Of a stretch of DNA of 64,000 nt, positions 1 to 7,414 are shown piece after piece. The stretch's first letter is position 1. The number at the start of each line of letters is the position of its first letter. Where the stretch lies: contig NZ_SDKM01000016.1 of NCBI RefSeq assembly GCF_004519545.1, positions 1 to 64,000 of the forward strand, written 5' to 3'. The position numbers were made by a program, and so were the translations under genes. The notes under the pieces are model-generated. The model worked only from the letters and a program-made list of their open reading frames with translations. It was not told where the DNA came from and searched no databases. Source of the stretch: Nocardioides guangzhouensis. Its GTDB lineage: Bacteria > Actinomycetota > Actinomycetes > Propionibacteriales > Nocardioidaceae.

Positions 1-33
1 CGGCCTCGTTCCTCGGCCTCCTCAACCACCGAT
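1..33. repeat. Partial dispersed palindromic repeat (cut by window edge)
   Basis: The right half of a repeat that recurs at about 30.06, 38.8, 41.4, 42.3 and 55.4-55.6 kb. It ends in CTCCTCAACCACC, the terminus shared by the other copies. It lies directly after the stop codon of the acyl-CoA dehydrogenase gene, as other copies abut gene ends. Confidence 0.7.
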
Positions 34-34
34 C

Positions 35-1174
35 TCAGGGTATCGGGTCGACCTCGTCGTACGACGCGACGTCGGCGGCGAGCCGGGCGAGGTGGAAGTC
101 GCCGTCGCCGAGCAGGTGGTCGAGGGCGGTGAGCCGGCTGGTGTAGGCGCCGACGGAGTACTCCGCGGTCATCCCGATCCCGCCGTGCAGCTGGATCGCC
201 TCCTGCCCGACGTGCCGCCCGGACCGGCTGACCTGCAGCGCCGCCCGGGACGCGGCAGTGGCCGCCTGAGCCGGCTCGTCGGCGAGCACCATCGTCGCCC
301 AGAGCGTCAGCGAGCGGGCCAGCTCGAGGGAGACGTAGAGGTCCGCGGCCCGGAAGGTCAGCGCCTGGAAGGTGTTGAGGGTGACCCCGAACTGCTTGCG
401 GCTGGTGAGGTACGACGTCGTGGTCTCGAGCGCGACCTCCATCAGGCCGAGCGCCTCGCTGCAGGCCACGATCCGGGCCACCACGAACGCCCGCTCGATG
501 GCGGCGCTCGCGTCCCCGCCGGAACCGAGCGGCACGGCCGGGGTGTCGGCCAGCGTGACCCGCGCGGCGCGGCCGCCGTCGTGGGTGGGATACCCGTCGC
601 GGGTCATCCCGGCGGCGTCGCCGTCGACCAGGAACAGCCCGGTCTCCCCGGACGGCAGCACCGCGCTGACGACCAGCCGGTCGGCGCGGGCGCCGTGCGG
701 GACCGGCTCCTTGACCCCGGACAGCGTCCAGTCGTCGCCGGACTGCGTCGCCTTGACATCGGCGGCGGTGGTCTGCCAGCGCGAGCCCGGTTCGGCGTGC
801 GCGAACGCCAGCAACGACTCGCCCGCGGCCAGCGCACCCAGGACCTCGGCGCGCTGCGCGGCCGACCCGGCCGCGGCGACCAGCCCACCGGCCAGCACGA
901 CGGCGGTCAGGAACGGCTCCGGCGCCAGCACCCGGCCCAGCTCGGTCGCGACGATGCCGAGCTCGATCGGCCCGGCGCCGACGCCGCCGTCCTCTTCCGC
1001 GAACGGCAGGCCCAGGACGCCCATCTCGGCCAGCCGGGCCCAGAGCTGCTCGTCGTAGCCCGGCTCCGCGGCGACGGTACGGCGACGCTGCTCGTAGTCG
1101 GCGTACGCCTTGCCGACCAGGCCGCGCACCGCCTCGCGGAGGGCCTTCTGCTCGCTGTCGTAGGTGAAGTCCAT
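35..1174 (-). CDS. Acyl-CoA dehydrogenase, second subunit-type
   Basis: A 379-residue flavoprotein of the acyl-CoA dehydrogenase family, which introduces an alpha-beta double bond into acyl-CoA thioesters with FAD. The N-terminal helical domain starts with MDFTYDSEQ, the middle beta domain is poorly conserved, and the C-terminal helical domain has SRKQFGVTLNTFQAL and the FAD-contacting QLHGGIGMTAEY. Its ATG lies 1 bp after the stop of the upstream dehydrogenase gene, so the two are almost certainly co-translated. Adjacent divergent dehydrogenase genes in actinobacteria often form alpha2beta2 enzymes for steroid side chains (FadE26-FadE27 type). That assembly is inference here, and the substrate is unknown. 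Confidence 0.88.
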   Translation of the reverse strand: MDFTYDSEQKALREAVRGLVGKAYADYEQRRRTVAAEPGYDEQLWARLAEMGVLGLPFAEEDGGVGAGPIELGIVATELGRVLAPEPFLTAVVLAGGLVAAAGSAAQRAEVLGALAAGESLLAFAHAEPGSRWQTTAADVKATQSGDDWTLSGVKEPVPHGARADRLVVSAVLPSGETGLFLVDGDAAGMTRDGYPTHDGGRAARVTLADTPAVPLGSGGDASAAIERAFVVARIVACSEALGLMEVALETTTSYLTSRKQFGVTLNTFQALTFRAADLYVSLELARSLTLWATMVLADEPAQAATAASRAALQVSRSGRHVGQEAIQLHGGIGMTAEYSVGAYTSRLTALDHLLGDGDFHLARLAADVASYDEVDPIP

Positions 1175-1175
1175 G

Positions 1176-2330
1176 TCAGAGCCCCAGGATCGTCTTCGCG
1201 ATGATCTGCCGCTGGATCTCGTTGGACCCGCCGTAGATCGACGCCTTGCGGAGGTTGAGGTAGGCCGGGGTGGCGCGGTGGACCCACGGGTCCAGGTCGG
1301 AGGTCGCGGGCGTGGCGCCGGAGGCGAGCGACCCCGGTCCGGCCAGGTCGACGACCAGCTCGCTGACCGCCTGCTGCAGCTCGGAGCCCTTCAGCTTGAG
1401 CACCGACGACGCCGGGTGCGGCTTGCCGTCGGAGGAGTCGGCGACCACGCGCAGCGCGGTCAGCTCCAGCGCCAGCAGCTCGTTCTCGAGCTCCGCGACC
1501 CGCGCCGCGACCAGCGGGTCGTCGAGCAGCGGGCCGGCGTACTGCTTGGCCTGCGCCAGCACCCGCTTGGTCTGCCCGACCGGCGCGACGCCGACCCGCT
1601 CGTTGCCGAGCAGGAACTTGGCGTAGTCCCAGCCGTGGTTGAGCTCGCCGACCAGGTTCTCCGCCGGCACCCGCACGTCCTCGAACCAGACCTCGTTCAC
1701 CTCGTGGCCGCCGTCGATGAGCTCGATCGGGCGCACGGTCACGCCGGGGGTGGTCATGTCGATGAGCAGGAACGAGATGCCGCGCTGCTTCTTGGCCTCG
1801 GGGTCGGTGCGGACAAGGGTGAAGATCCAGTCGCCGTACTGGCCGAACGTGGTCCACGTCTTCTGCCCGTTGACCACGAACTCGTCGCCGTCGCGCACCG
1901 CCGTGGTCCGCAGCGACGCGAGGTCGGAGCCGGCGTCGGGCTCGGAGAAGCCCTGGGACCACCAGATGTCGAGGTTCGCGGTCGGTGCCAGGAACCGCTC
2001 CTTCTGCTCCTGGCTGCCGAACGCCGCGATCACCGGGCCGACCATCGAGGCGTTGAACGCCAGCGGGATCGGCACGCACGCCCGCTGCATCTCCTCGTGC
2101 CAGATGTGGCGCTGCAGCGTGGTCCAGTCGCGGCCGCCCCACTCGACCGGCCAGTGCGGCACCGCCAGCCCGTGCTGGTTGAGGATCCGCTGGCTCTGGA
2201 CGAACTGCTCCTTCGTGAGCTCCTGGCGGGCGGCGACGGTGTCGCGGATCTCCTGCGGCACCTCGGTGGTGAAGAACGTGCGCATCTCCTCGCGGAACGC
2301 GGCGTCCTCCGGCGACAGCTCCAGTCGCAT
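1176..2330 (-). CDS. Acyl-CoA dehydrogenase, first gene of the pair
   Basis: A 384-residue acyl-CoA dehydrogenase. Visible marks are the flavin/substrate segment QGFSEPDAGSDLASLRT near residue 125, the FLLGNERVGVAPVG segment near residue 240, and the C-terminal YGGSNEIQRQIIAKTILGL tail. The family's common catalytic Glu in a YEGT-like segment is not seen here (YGGS), consistent with an enzyme that shares its active site with a partner subunit. ATG start with an AGGAGAGCC-like ribosome site upstream. It heads a two-gene operon with the dehydrogenase ending at 35. Role in fatty-acid or sterol side-chain beta-oxidation is inferred. Confidence 0.88.
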   Translation of the reverse strand: MRLELSPEDAAFREEMRTFFTTEVPQEIRDTVAARQELTKEQFVQSQRILNQHGLAVPHWPVEWGGRDWTTLQRHIWHEEMQRACVPIPLAFNASMVGPVIAAFGSQEQKERFLAPTANLDIWWSQGFSEPDAGSDLASLRTTAVRDGDEFVVNGQKTWTTFGQYGDWIFTLVRTDPEAKKQRGISFLLIDMTTPGVTVRPIELIDGGHEVNEVWFEDVRVPAENLVGELNHGWDYAKFLLGNERVGVAPVGQTKRVLAQAKQYAGPLLDDPLVAARVAELENELLALELTALRVVADSSDGKPHPASSVLKLKGSELQQAVSELVVDLAGPGSLASGATPATSDLDPWVHRATPAYLNLRKASIYGGSNEIQRQIIAKTILGL

Positions 2331-2413
2331 CGGCTCTCCTCGGGTCGGCTACCGGCGAGTATTTCACGTCGGCCCAAGGGGTCGTCCGCCCCACGCGGGT
2401 GCCGGGGCCCTCC

Positions 2414-3283
2414 TCAGGCGGACGACTCGCGCAGCTCGGCGAGCAGCACCTCGTACGACGCGGGGTCGACGTGGCCCGACGACCAGTGCTCCCGCGCGTG
2501 CTCGGCGAAGTGCGCGTGGTCGGGGTGCGCCCGGGCGGCCCGGTCCAGCCAGGCGGCGGTGGCCAGCCCGTCGTTGGCCTCGCCGAGCAGGTCCTGCAGC
2601 GCCTGCGCGCGCCCGGCCAGGTCGGCGTACGCCGGACCGCCGGCCTCGGCGGCGTACCGCAGTCGCTTGGCCGCCTTCCGGACGTCGTGGAGCGCCACCG
2701 CCCGGTTGGCGCCCGGTTGTGCGGCGGCCCGGTCCCGCCGGAACACCCGCTCGAGCTCGTCGGCCAGCACCTCCTGGGCAACGGTGGACATCGGCGCCTC
2801 CGGGCAGTCGGCCCACGCGTCGGGCTCGCCCAGCTCGGCCAGCGTGCGCATCATGCGCCGGAACCGCCCGGACGCGATCTCCTCGTGGACGTCGTCCAGC
2901 ACGCCGCGTCGTTCGTGGTCGAGCAGCGTCGTCGCCATCGGCACCTCGGCGACCCGGTCCCGGATGATGTCGAGGTCGCGCAGGTGGCCGGCGGTCCGCC
3001 CGAGTGCGCGGAGGTCCTTGCGCAGCCGTCCGGCCGCGGGTGCATGGGCGGCGTACGCGCCGAGGACGCTGCGTACCCGCCGGGCGCGGGTGCGGGTGCG
3101 GTGCACGGCCTCGGGGTCGTCGAGGGAGGGAAGGTCGCGCTCGAGGTCTGCGTGCTGCGCGGCGACGTACGCCCGCAGCGCCTCGCTCGCGGTCGGACCG
3201 GGCGGCGGTGCCGAGTCCCCGGTGGTCCCCGTCGTCGCCTGCGCCATGGGAGCAGTCTGCCGTCCGGGCGGCGCGCGGGACAT
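2414..3283 (-). CDS. CHAD domain-containing protein
   Basis: A 289-residue protein that is mostly CHAD domain, a helical bundle rich in conserved histidines and basic residues that binds polyphosphate in characterised members. Recognisable features are HRTRTRARRVRSVLGAY near residue 60, DLDIIRDRV near residue 105, and HDVRKAAKRLRYAAE near residue 200. There is no CYTH phosphatase domain, so this is the CHAD-only form. ATG start. The gene is alone, with the same direction as the downstream dehydrogenase pair but separated from it by about 80 bp. Linkage to polyphosphate is family knowledge, not shown by the sequence. Confidence 0.85.
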   Translation of the reverse strand: MSRAPPGRQTAPMAQATTGTTGDSAPPPGPTASEALRAYVAAQHADLERDLPSLDDPEAVHRTRTRARRVRSVLGAYAAHAPAAGRLRKDLRALGRTAGHLRDLDIIRDRVAEVPMATTLLDHERRGVLDDVHEEIASGRFRRMMRTLAELGEPDAWADCPEAPMSTVAQEVLADELERVFRRDRAAAQPGANRAVALHDVRKAAKRLRYAAEAGGPAYADLAGRAQALQDLLGEANDGLATAAWLDRAARAHPDHAHFAEHAREHWSSGHVDPASYEVLLAELRESSA

Positions 3284-3327
3284 GACCCGAGACGGCCATC
3301 GCGGGTGGCGCCGGCTCCGGACAGGTG

Positions 3328-3360
3328 ACCGCCCCGGGCGCGAGGGGCGCCCGGGGCGGT
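3328..3360. terminator. Strong GC hairpin
   Basis: Perfect 14-bp stem ACCGCCCCGGGCGC / GCGCCCGGGGCGGT with a 5-nt loop (3342-3346). It lies downstream of the small minus-strand gene ending at 3422 and upstream of the CHAD gene start, so it probably ends transcription of the small gene. No U-tract follows, which is usual in actinobacteria. Confidence 0.7.
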
Positions 3361-3421
3361 GGCGGGGGTTGGTGCTGGGTTGGTGCGGGTGCTGCTGGTC
3401 CAGCCCGTGGACCGGTCCGGA

Positions 3422-3664
3422 TCAGGCGGCGTGGGCCGCGTGCTCGCGGGAGCCCTCGGTCTGCGGGCTCGTGGTCTGGGGGCTGGTGGTCCGTGCGCTG
3501 GGCACGGATGGGACCGCGGTGATCCCGCCGAAGCGCGGTGCCGGTCGGGTCTCCGGCTCCGGCGGACGGCGGAAGAAGGATGCCAGCGACCAGCGAGCGG
3601 CGGAGCGCTGCATCTGGGTCTGGTGCTGGCGGGCGATCTCGGCGGTGATGGTGGTGGTGTACAT
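3422..3664 (-). CDS. Small basic hypothetical protein
   Basis: An 80-residue protein starting MYTTTITAEIARQHQTQM. I chose this ATG because GGAGA sits 8 bp upstream; the longer reading frame upstream of it has no such site and runs into the region of the FadR-type operator. The N-terminal half is a predicted amphipathic helix (AEIARQHQTQMQRSAARWSLASFF), and the C-terminal half is Pro/Thr/Ser-rich and likely disordered. Small proteins with this MYT-start and a basic helix followed by a low-complexity tail are common in Nocardioides; the function is unknown. Confidence 0.6.
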   Translation of the reverse strand: MYTTTITAEIARQHQTQMQRSAARWSLASFFRRPPEPETRPAPRFGGITAVPSVPSARTTSPQTTSPQTEGSREHAAHAA

Positions 3665-3824
3665 GACGGTCTCCGGGCTGTGAGTGGTGCTGCTTTCTTC
3701 GGACAACCCCCAGCGTGGTGCTAAGCCGGGCACGGCGAATCGGGCGACCGCCCTAGATGTCTCCCCACCCAGGGATGAGGTGGGCCCTAGGTACCTCAGG
3801 GTCGACCCGAGGCGGTCAACAGAC

Positions 3825-3835
3825 TGGTCTGACCA
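3825..3835. promoter_or_regulatory. FadR-like operator palindrome
   Basis: TGGTC-T-GACCA is a perfect 5+1+5 palindrome. The 17-bp context at 3822-3838 matches 14 of the 16 fixed bases of the E. coli FadR consensus as I recall it (AACTGGTCNGACCAGTT). It lies 37 bp before the ATG of the FadR-type regulator gene, so it is a likely autoregulatory site. Confidence 0.65.
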
Positions 3836-3872
3836 CTTGACCACCGGGCTGGTGCGTCGTACGGTCGCGGGC

Positions 3873-4589
3873 ATGCCCCTGCAGCCCGTGAACCGCCGCT
3901 CCGTGCCGGACGAGGTGTTCGACCAGCTCGTCGCCGAGGTGATGGACGGCGACCTCGGTCCGGGCGAGACCCTGCCCAGCGAGCGGCGGCTGGCCGAGGT
4001 GCTCGGCGTCTCCCGGCCCGCGGTCCGCGAGGCGCTGCAGCGGCTGGCGACCGCTGGCCTGGTCGACGTACGTCAGGGCGGGTCGACCACGGTCCGGGAC
4101 TTCCGTCGTCTCGGCGGGCTCGACCTGCTGCCCCGGCTGCTCGTCGTCGGCGGGAACCTCGACCTCGCGGTGGCGCGCTCGATCCTCGAGGCCCGGCTGC
4201 ACGTCGGCCCGAAGGTGGCCGAGCTGGCCGCGGTCCGATCGGGGGCCGCCCTCGAGGAACCGCTGCGCGGGGCCGTCGAGGCGCTCGCTGCGGCGACCGA
4301 CGGCGTAAGACGCCAGCACCTGGCGCTCGCCTTCTGGGACCTGGTCGTGGGCGGCGCCGACTCGATCACCTTCCGGCTGATGTTCAACAGCATGCGCGCG
4401 GCGTACGAGCCGGTCATCGAGGCGCTCTCGGTGGTGATGGCCGACGAGGTCGACCGGGTCGAGGCGTACGCCGCGCTGACGGTCGCGATCATCGACGGCG
4501 ACGCCGCCGCCGCCCGTGAGACCGCCCACGACCTGCTCTCCGTGGCCACCACCTCGCTCACCGAGGCGATGGACGCCCTCGGACGCTGA
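3873..4589 (+). CDS. FadR-subfamily GntR transcriptional regulator
   Basis: A 238-residue regulator. The N-terminal winged helix-turn-helix (residues about 10-75) has the GntR signature GETLPSERRLAEVLGVSRPAVREAL. The C-terminal all-helical FCD/FadR-type ligand domain carries acidic and histidine residues of the effector pocket. I chose the ATG at 3873 (MPLQPVNRRS) because the domain begins there and the operator-like palindrome 37 bp upstream would otherwise be inside the gene. It is followed 29 bp later by a sterol-desaturase-family gene with its own GAGGAG site, so the two probably form an operon. Ligand is unknown; an acyl-CoA or a small acid is plausible. Confidence 0.85.
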   Translation: MPLQPVNRRSVPDEVFDQLVAEVMDGDLGPGETLPSERRLAEVLGVSRPAVREALQRLATAGLVDVRQGGSTTVRDFRRLGGLDLLPRLLVVGGNLDLAVARSILEARLHVGPKVAELAAVRSGAALEEPLRGAVEALAAATDGVRRQHLALAFWDLVVGGADSITFRLMFNSMRAAYEPVIEALSVVMADEVDRVEAYAALTVAIIDGDAAAARETAHDLLSVATTSLTEAMDALGR

Positions 4590-4618
4590 CCCCGACCCGA
4601 CCCCCGAGGAGCCGTGCC

Positions 4619-5359
4619 ATGAGCACCGATGCGAGCACCGATGCGAGCACCGACCGAGCACCGACTGCCGAGACCACCGCGAGGCGACGGCTCGCGGCGG
4701 ACGAGGAGGCGCTGCGCCGGCCGAGGCGCCCGGTCACGCTCGGGGGGACGTTCCGCGGGTTCTGGCGCTACCCGTCGCCGTGGATGATCGGCGGGACCCT
4801 GGTGGTCACGCTGGCGGTCCGGGTCGCGGTGGGTGGCTGGCGGCTCTCCGACCTGTGGGGGCCGGTGGCCCTGGTCGCGCTGTTCCCGGTGCTCGAGTGG
4901 CTGATCCACGTGTTCGTGCTGCACTGGCGGCCGCGCCGGGTCGCCGGGGTCACCCTCGACACGCTGCTCGCGCGCAAGCACCGCGAGCACCACGGCGACC
5001 CCCGCGACGTACCCCTCGTCTTCATCCCGTGGCGGGCCCTGGTCTGGGTGCTGGTCGGCTACAACGCCGTCGCGCTGCTGGCCTTCCCGCGGGTCGGGCA
5101 GGCGCTGTCCTTCATGCTGTCGGTCGCCGTGCTCGGGCTGCTCTACGAGTGGACGCACTACCTGATCCACTCCGACTACAAGCCGCGGACCAGGGCCTAC
5201 AAGGCGGTCTGGCGCAACCACCGGCTGCACCACTACAAGAACGAGCACTACTGGTTCACGGTCACCACCACCGCCACCGCCGACCGACTGTTCGGGACCT
5301 ACCCCGACCCGGCCACCGTGCCGACCTCGCCGACCGCGAAGGACCTCCACGGCGGGTGA
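4619..5359 (+). CDS. Sterol desaturase / fatty acid hydroxylase family membrane protein
   Basis: A 246-residue integral membrane di-iron protein. It has the clustered histidine motifs of the family: HVFVLH near residue 100, KHREHH near 120, HYLIH near 180 and NHRLHHYKNEH near 200. These residues bind two iron ions in enzymes that hydroxylate or desaturate lipids, sterols or carotenoids. Four hydrophobic segments are visible. The N-terminus has a repeated STDASTDAS tract of no known role. It follows a FadR-type regulator in a likely operon, which suggests a lipid or carotenoid substrate under regulator control, but the substrate cannot be read from sequence. Confidence 0.82.
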   Translation: MSTDASTDASTDRAPTAETTARRRLAADEEALRRPRRPVTLGGTFRGFWRYPSPWMIGGTLVVTLAVRVAVGGWRLSDLWGPVALVALFPVLEWLIHVFVLHWRPRRVAGVTLDTLLARKHREHHGDPRDVPLVFIPWRALVWVLVGYNAVALLAFPRVGQALSFMLSVAVLGLLYEWTHYLIHSDYKPRTRAYKAVWRNHRLHHYKNEHYWFTVTTTATADRLFGTYPDPATVPTSPTAKDLHGG

Positions 5360-5420
5360 CGTACGTCGCGGGGCCGGGGTCGCCGAAACAAAGGCGGGCG
5401 CGGCAGCGTTGGATGAGGAC

Positions 5421-6488
5421 GTGACCGACTCCCAGCTGTTCAGCCCGATCACCCTGCGCGACCTCACCATCCGGAACCGGGTGTGGGTGGCGCCGATGTG
5501 CCAGTACTCCGCGACCGACGGCGTCCCCGAGGACTGGCACCTCGTCCACCTCGGCTCGTTCGCATCCGGCGGCGCCGGGCTGGTGTTCACCGAGGCCACC
5601 GCCGTGCTGCCCGAGGGTCGGATCTCGCCGGCAGACACCGGCATCTGGAACGACGCGCAGCAGGCGGTGTGGCGACGCATCGTGGACTTCCTGCACAGCC
5701 AGGGCGCGGCCGCGGGCATGCAGCTCGCGCACGCCGGCCGCAAGGCGTCGACCGAGCCGCCGTGGGTCGGCCGTGCGGCGGTGGCCGACAAGGACGGCGG
5801 GTGGCAGCCGGTCGGGCCGGGCACCACGCCGTACCCGGGGCTGCGCGAGCCGCGGGCGCTCACCCTCGACGGGATCCGCGAGGTCGTGACCGCCTTCGGC
5901 GACGCCGCCGTCCGCGCGGTCGACGCCGGCTTCGACGTGCTCGAGGTGCACGCGGCCCACGGCTACCTGCTGCACGAGTTCCTGTCGCCGCTGTCGAACG
6001 ACCGCGTCGACGAGTACGGCGGCAGCTTCGACAACCGGGCCCGCCTGCTGCTCGAGGTGGTGCGCGAGGTGCGTGGCCGGGTCCCGAGCGGTGTGCCGGT
6101 CGTGGTCCGCCTCAGCGCGACGGACTGGACCGACGGCGGCTGGGACGTCGAGCAGTCGGTCCGCCTGGCCGGGCTGCTGAAGGACGCCGGGGTCGACCTG
6201 GTCGACGTGTCGAGCGGCGGCAACGTGCCCGCCCAGGTCCCGGTCGGGCCGGGCTACCAGGTGCCGTTCGCGCGGGCCGTGCGCGAGGCCGGGATGCGGA
6301 CCGGTGCGGTCGGGCTGATCACCGAGCCCAAGCAGGCCGAGGAGATCGTGGCGACCGGCTCCGCGGACGTCGTACTGCTGGCCCGGGTGCTGCTGCGCGA
6401 GCCGCACTGGCCGCTGCGCGCCGCGCACGAGCTCGGCGCAACGGACGCGGTGCGCTGGCCGGAGCAGTACCTCCGCGCGAAGCTCTGA
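5421..6488 (+). CDS. NADH:flavin oxidoreductase, old yellow enzyme family
   Basis: A 355-residue FMN-dependent TIM-barrel reductase that reduces activated C=C bonds with NAD(P)H. Family motifs are FSPITLRDLTIRNRVWVAPMCQYS at the N-terminus (with the Cys typical of the YqjM class), QLAHAGRKA near 100, HAAHGYLLHEFLSP near 180 with the paired His ligands, and DEYGGSFDNRARLLLEVV near 200. I favour the GTG at 5421; a TTG 12 bp earlier is in frame. It follows the hydroxylase gene by about 60 bp and may be read with it. The physiological substrate is unknown; a stress-response or enone reductase role is typical. Confidence 0.87.
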   Translation: MTDSQLFSPITLRDLTIRNRVWVAPMCQYSATDGVPEDWHLVHLGSFASGGAGLVFTEATAVLPEGRISPADTGIWNDAQQAVWRRIVDFLHSQGAAAGMQLAHAGRKASTEPPWVGRAAVADKDGGWQPVGPGTTPYPGLREPRALTLDGIREVVTAFGDAAVRAVDAGFDVLEVHAAHGYLLHEFLSPLSNDRVDEYGGSFDNRARLLLEVVREVRGRVPSGVPVVVRLSATDWTDGGWDVEQSVRLAGLLKDAGVDLVDVSSGGNVPAQVPVGPGYQVPFARAVREAGMRTGAVGLITEPKQAEEIVATGSADVVLLARVLLREPHWPLRAAHELGATDAVRWPEQYLRAKL

Positions 6489-6491
6489 GCC

Positions 6492-6854
6492 TCACTCCCA
6501 CGGCGGGATGTCGTCCAGCTTGTCGTAGTAGCGCTTCAGGTGACCGCGGATGCGGCCGAGCTCCTCGTGGGGGACGTCCAGCCCGCTACGACCGCCCTGG
6601 ACCACCACCGCGGCGGCGAAGATCGCGTGCGGGACGGCCTTCAACCGGCCGTCGACGACGTCGGCGATCAGCAGCTTGTACGACGTGAAGCTGTTCGCGT
6701 TGTCGGCGTCGTACCCGACGTGGAGATCGCGGTAGGCCGGCGTCGGCTCGTCCGCGGCATCGGTCCAACCCCGGACGCCCTTGTCGGCGGCGTCCCCGTC
6801 CCACTCGTGCTCGCGGGCGGCGAGGGGAACGTCCTGGAAGTGGGTGACAGTCAT
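6492..6854 (-). CDS. Conserved hypothetical protein with phage prohead-protease-like tail
   Basis: A 120-residue acidic protein starting at an ATG with a strong GGAGGAACC site. It contains a SYKLLIADVVDGRLKAVP segment and ends in a helix plus PPWE (HLKRYYDKLDDIPPWE). A helix-HLxRYY-PPW tail of this kind occurs, from memory, in uncharacterised actinobacterial proteins and beside HK97-type prohead proteases of actinophages. No other phage gene is near, so this looks like a chromosomal relative rather than a prophage remnant. It converges closely with the OYE gene, 3 bp between stops. Function unknown. Confidence 0.65.
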   Translation of the reverse strand: MTVTHFQDVPLAAREHEWDGDAADKGVRGWTDAADEPTPAYRDLHVGYDADNANSFTSYKLLIADVVDGRLKAVPHAIFAAAVVVQGGRSGLDVPHEELGRIRGHLKRYYDKLDDIPPWE

Positions 6855-6962
6855 GGTTCCTCCTTCGCTCTCGCCCGCGTGGTACCCCGCCGATCTTCGA
6901 GTACGCCGCCCAGGCGGGCACCCGGTCGCACGTGCCGTCGGAGCCCCGGGGACAATGGAGCC

Positions 6963-7304
6963 ATGTCCGAGCCTGCACCGGTGAAGCGCCGCCGGCACCT
7001 GATGGACCCGGCCAACCCGCGCCGGTCGTCGCCGGGTGGCATGTCGCTGACCCAGGTGCAGAAGTGGGTCATGTCGACCCTCGCGGTGACCACGATCCTG
7101 CACCTCGTCGTGGGTCTGGTCGTGGCCGCGGCCGTGGTCGACGAGGACCGTCTCGACGCGCAGGTCGGGCTGCTGATCATCGCCGGCGCGTTCGGCGTGC
7201 TGTCGGTCGCCGCGGCCCGCGCCATCCACCAGAAGCCGCTGCTCACGCCCTGGCTCGCGCTCGGCGCCGTACCCGCGCTGGTCGGCATCCCGTTCGTCTT
7301 CTGA
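6963..7304 (+). CDS. Small membrane protein, function unknown
   Basis: A 113-residue protein with a basic, Pro-rich N-terminus (about 40 residues) then three hydrophobic segments: about 37-58, 67-85 and 93-113. It is divergent from the neighbouring small acidic protein gene and ends before a bidirectional hairpin at 7372. The layout, cytoplasmic basic tail plus three membrane helices, is common among uncharacterised actinobacterial membrane proteins. No catalytic residues stand out. Confidence 0.65.
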   Translation: MSEPAPVKRRRHLMDPANPRRSSPGGMSLTQVQKWVMSTLAVTTILHLVVGLVVAAAVVDEDRLDAQVGLLIIAGAFGVLSVAAARAIHQKPLLTPWLALGAVPALVGIPFVF

Positions 7305-7323
7305 GCCCGACCGTCGCCACTTG

Positions 7324-7397
7324 ACGGGCAGTTCCTGCACATGTCGGGGGAAGTTCTGCCTGTCATGCGCAGGATTCCCCGGTCAACCGGGGAATCC
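7324..7397. repeat. Hairpin element, copy 1 (bidirectional terminator)
   Basis: The core is a perfect 11-bp stem GGATTCCCCGG / CCGGGGAATCC (7372-7382 and 7387-7397) between two convergent genes, so it should act as a terminator in both directions. The flank GTCGGGGGAAGTTCTGCC at 7343-7360 recurs in altered form beside a second copy of the same hairpin at 24560, in opposite orientation. Confidence 0.65.
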
Positions 7398-7414
7398 GCC
7401 GGCCGGCCGGCCCC

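Noticed and set aside
1164..3683. An 839-codon plus-strand frame across the dehydrogenase and CHAD genes
   Set aside because: Crosses three minus-strand genes with clear domain matches and has no motif of its own.
3684..3872. An extended N-terminus of the FadR-type regulator
   Set aside because: It would place the operator palindrome in coding sequence and adds residues with no family match.
6492..6854. A prophage remnant suggested by the phage-like tail
   Set aside because: No integrase, capsid, terminase, attachment site or composition change nearby.
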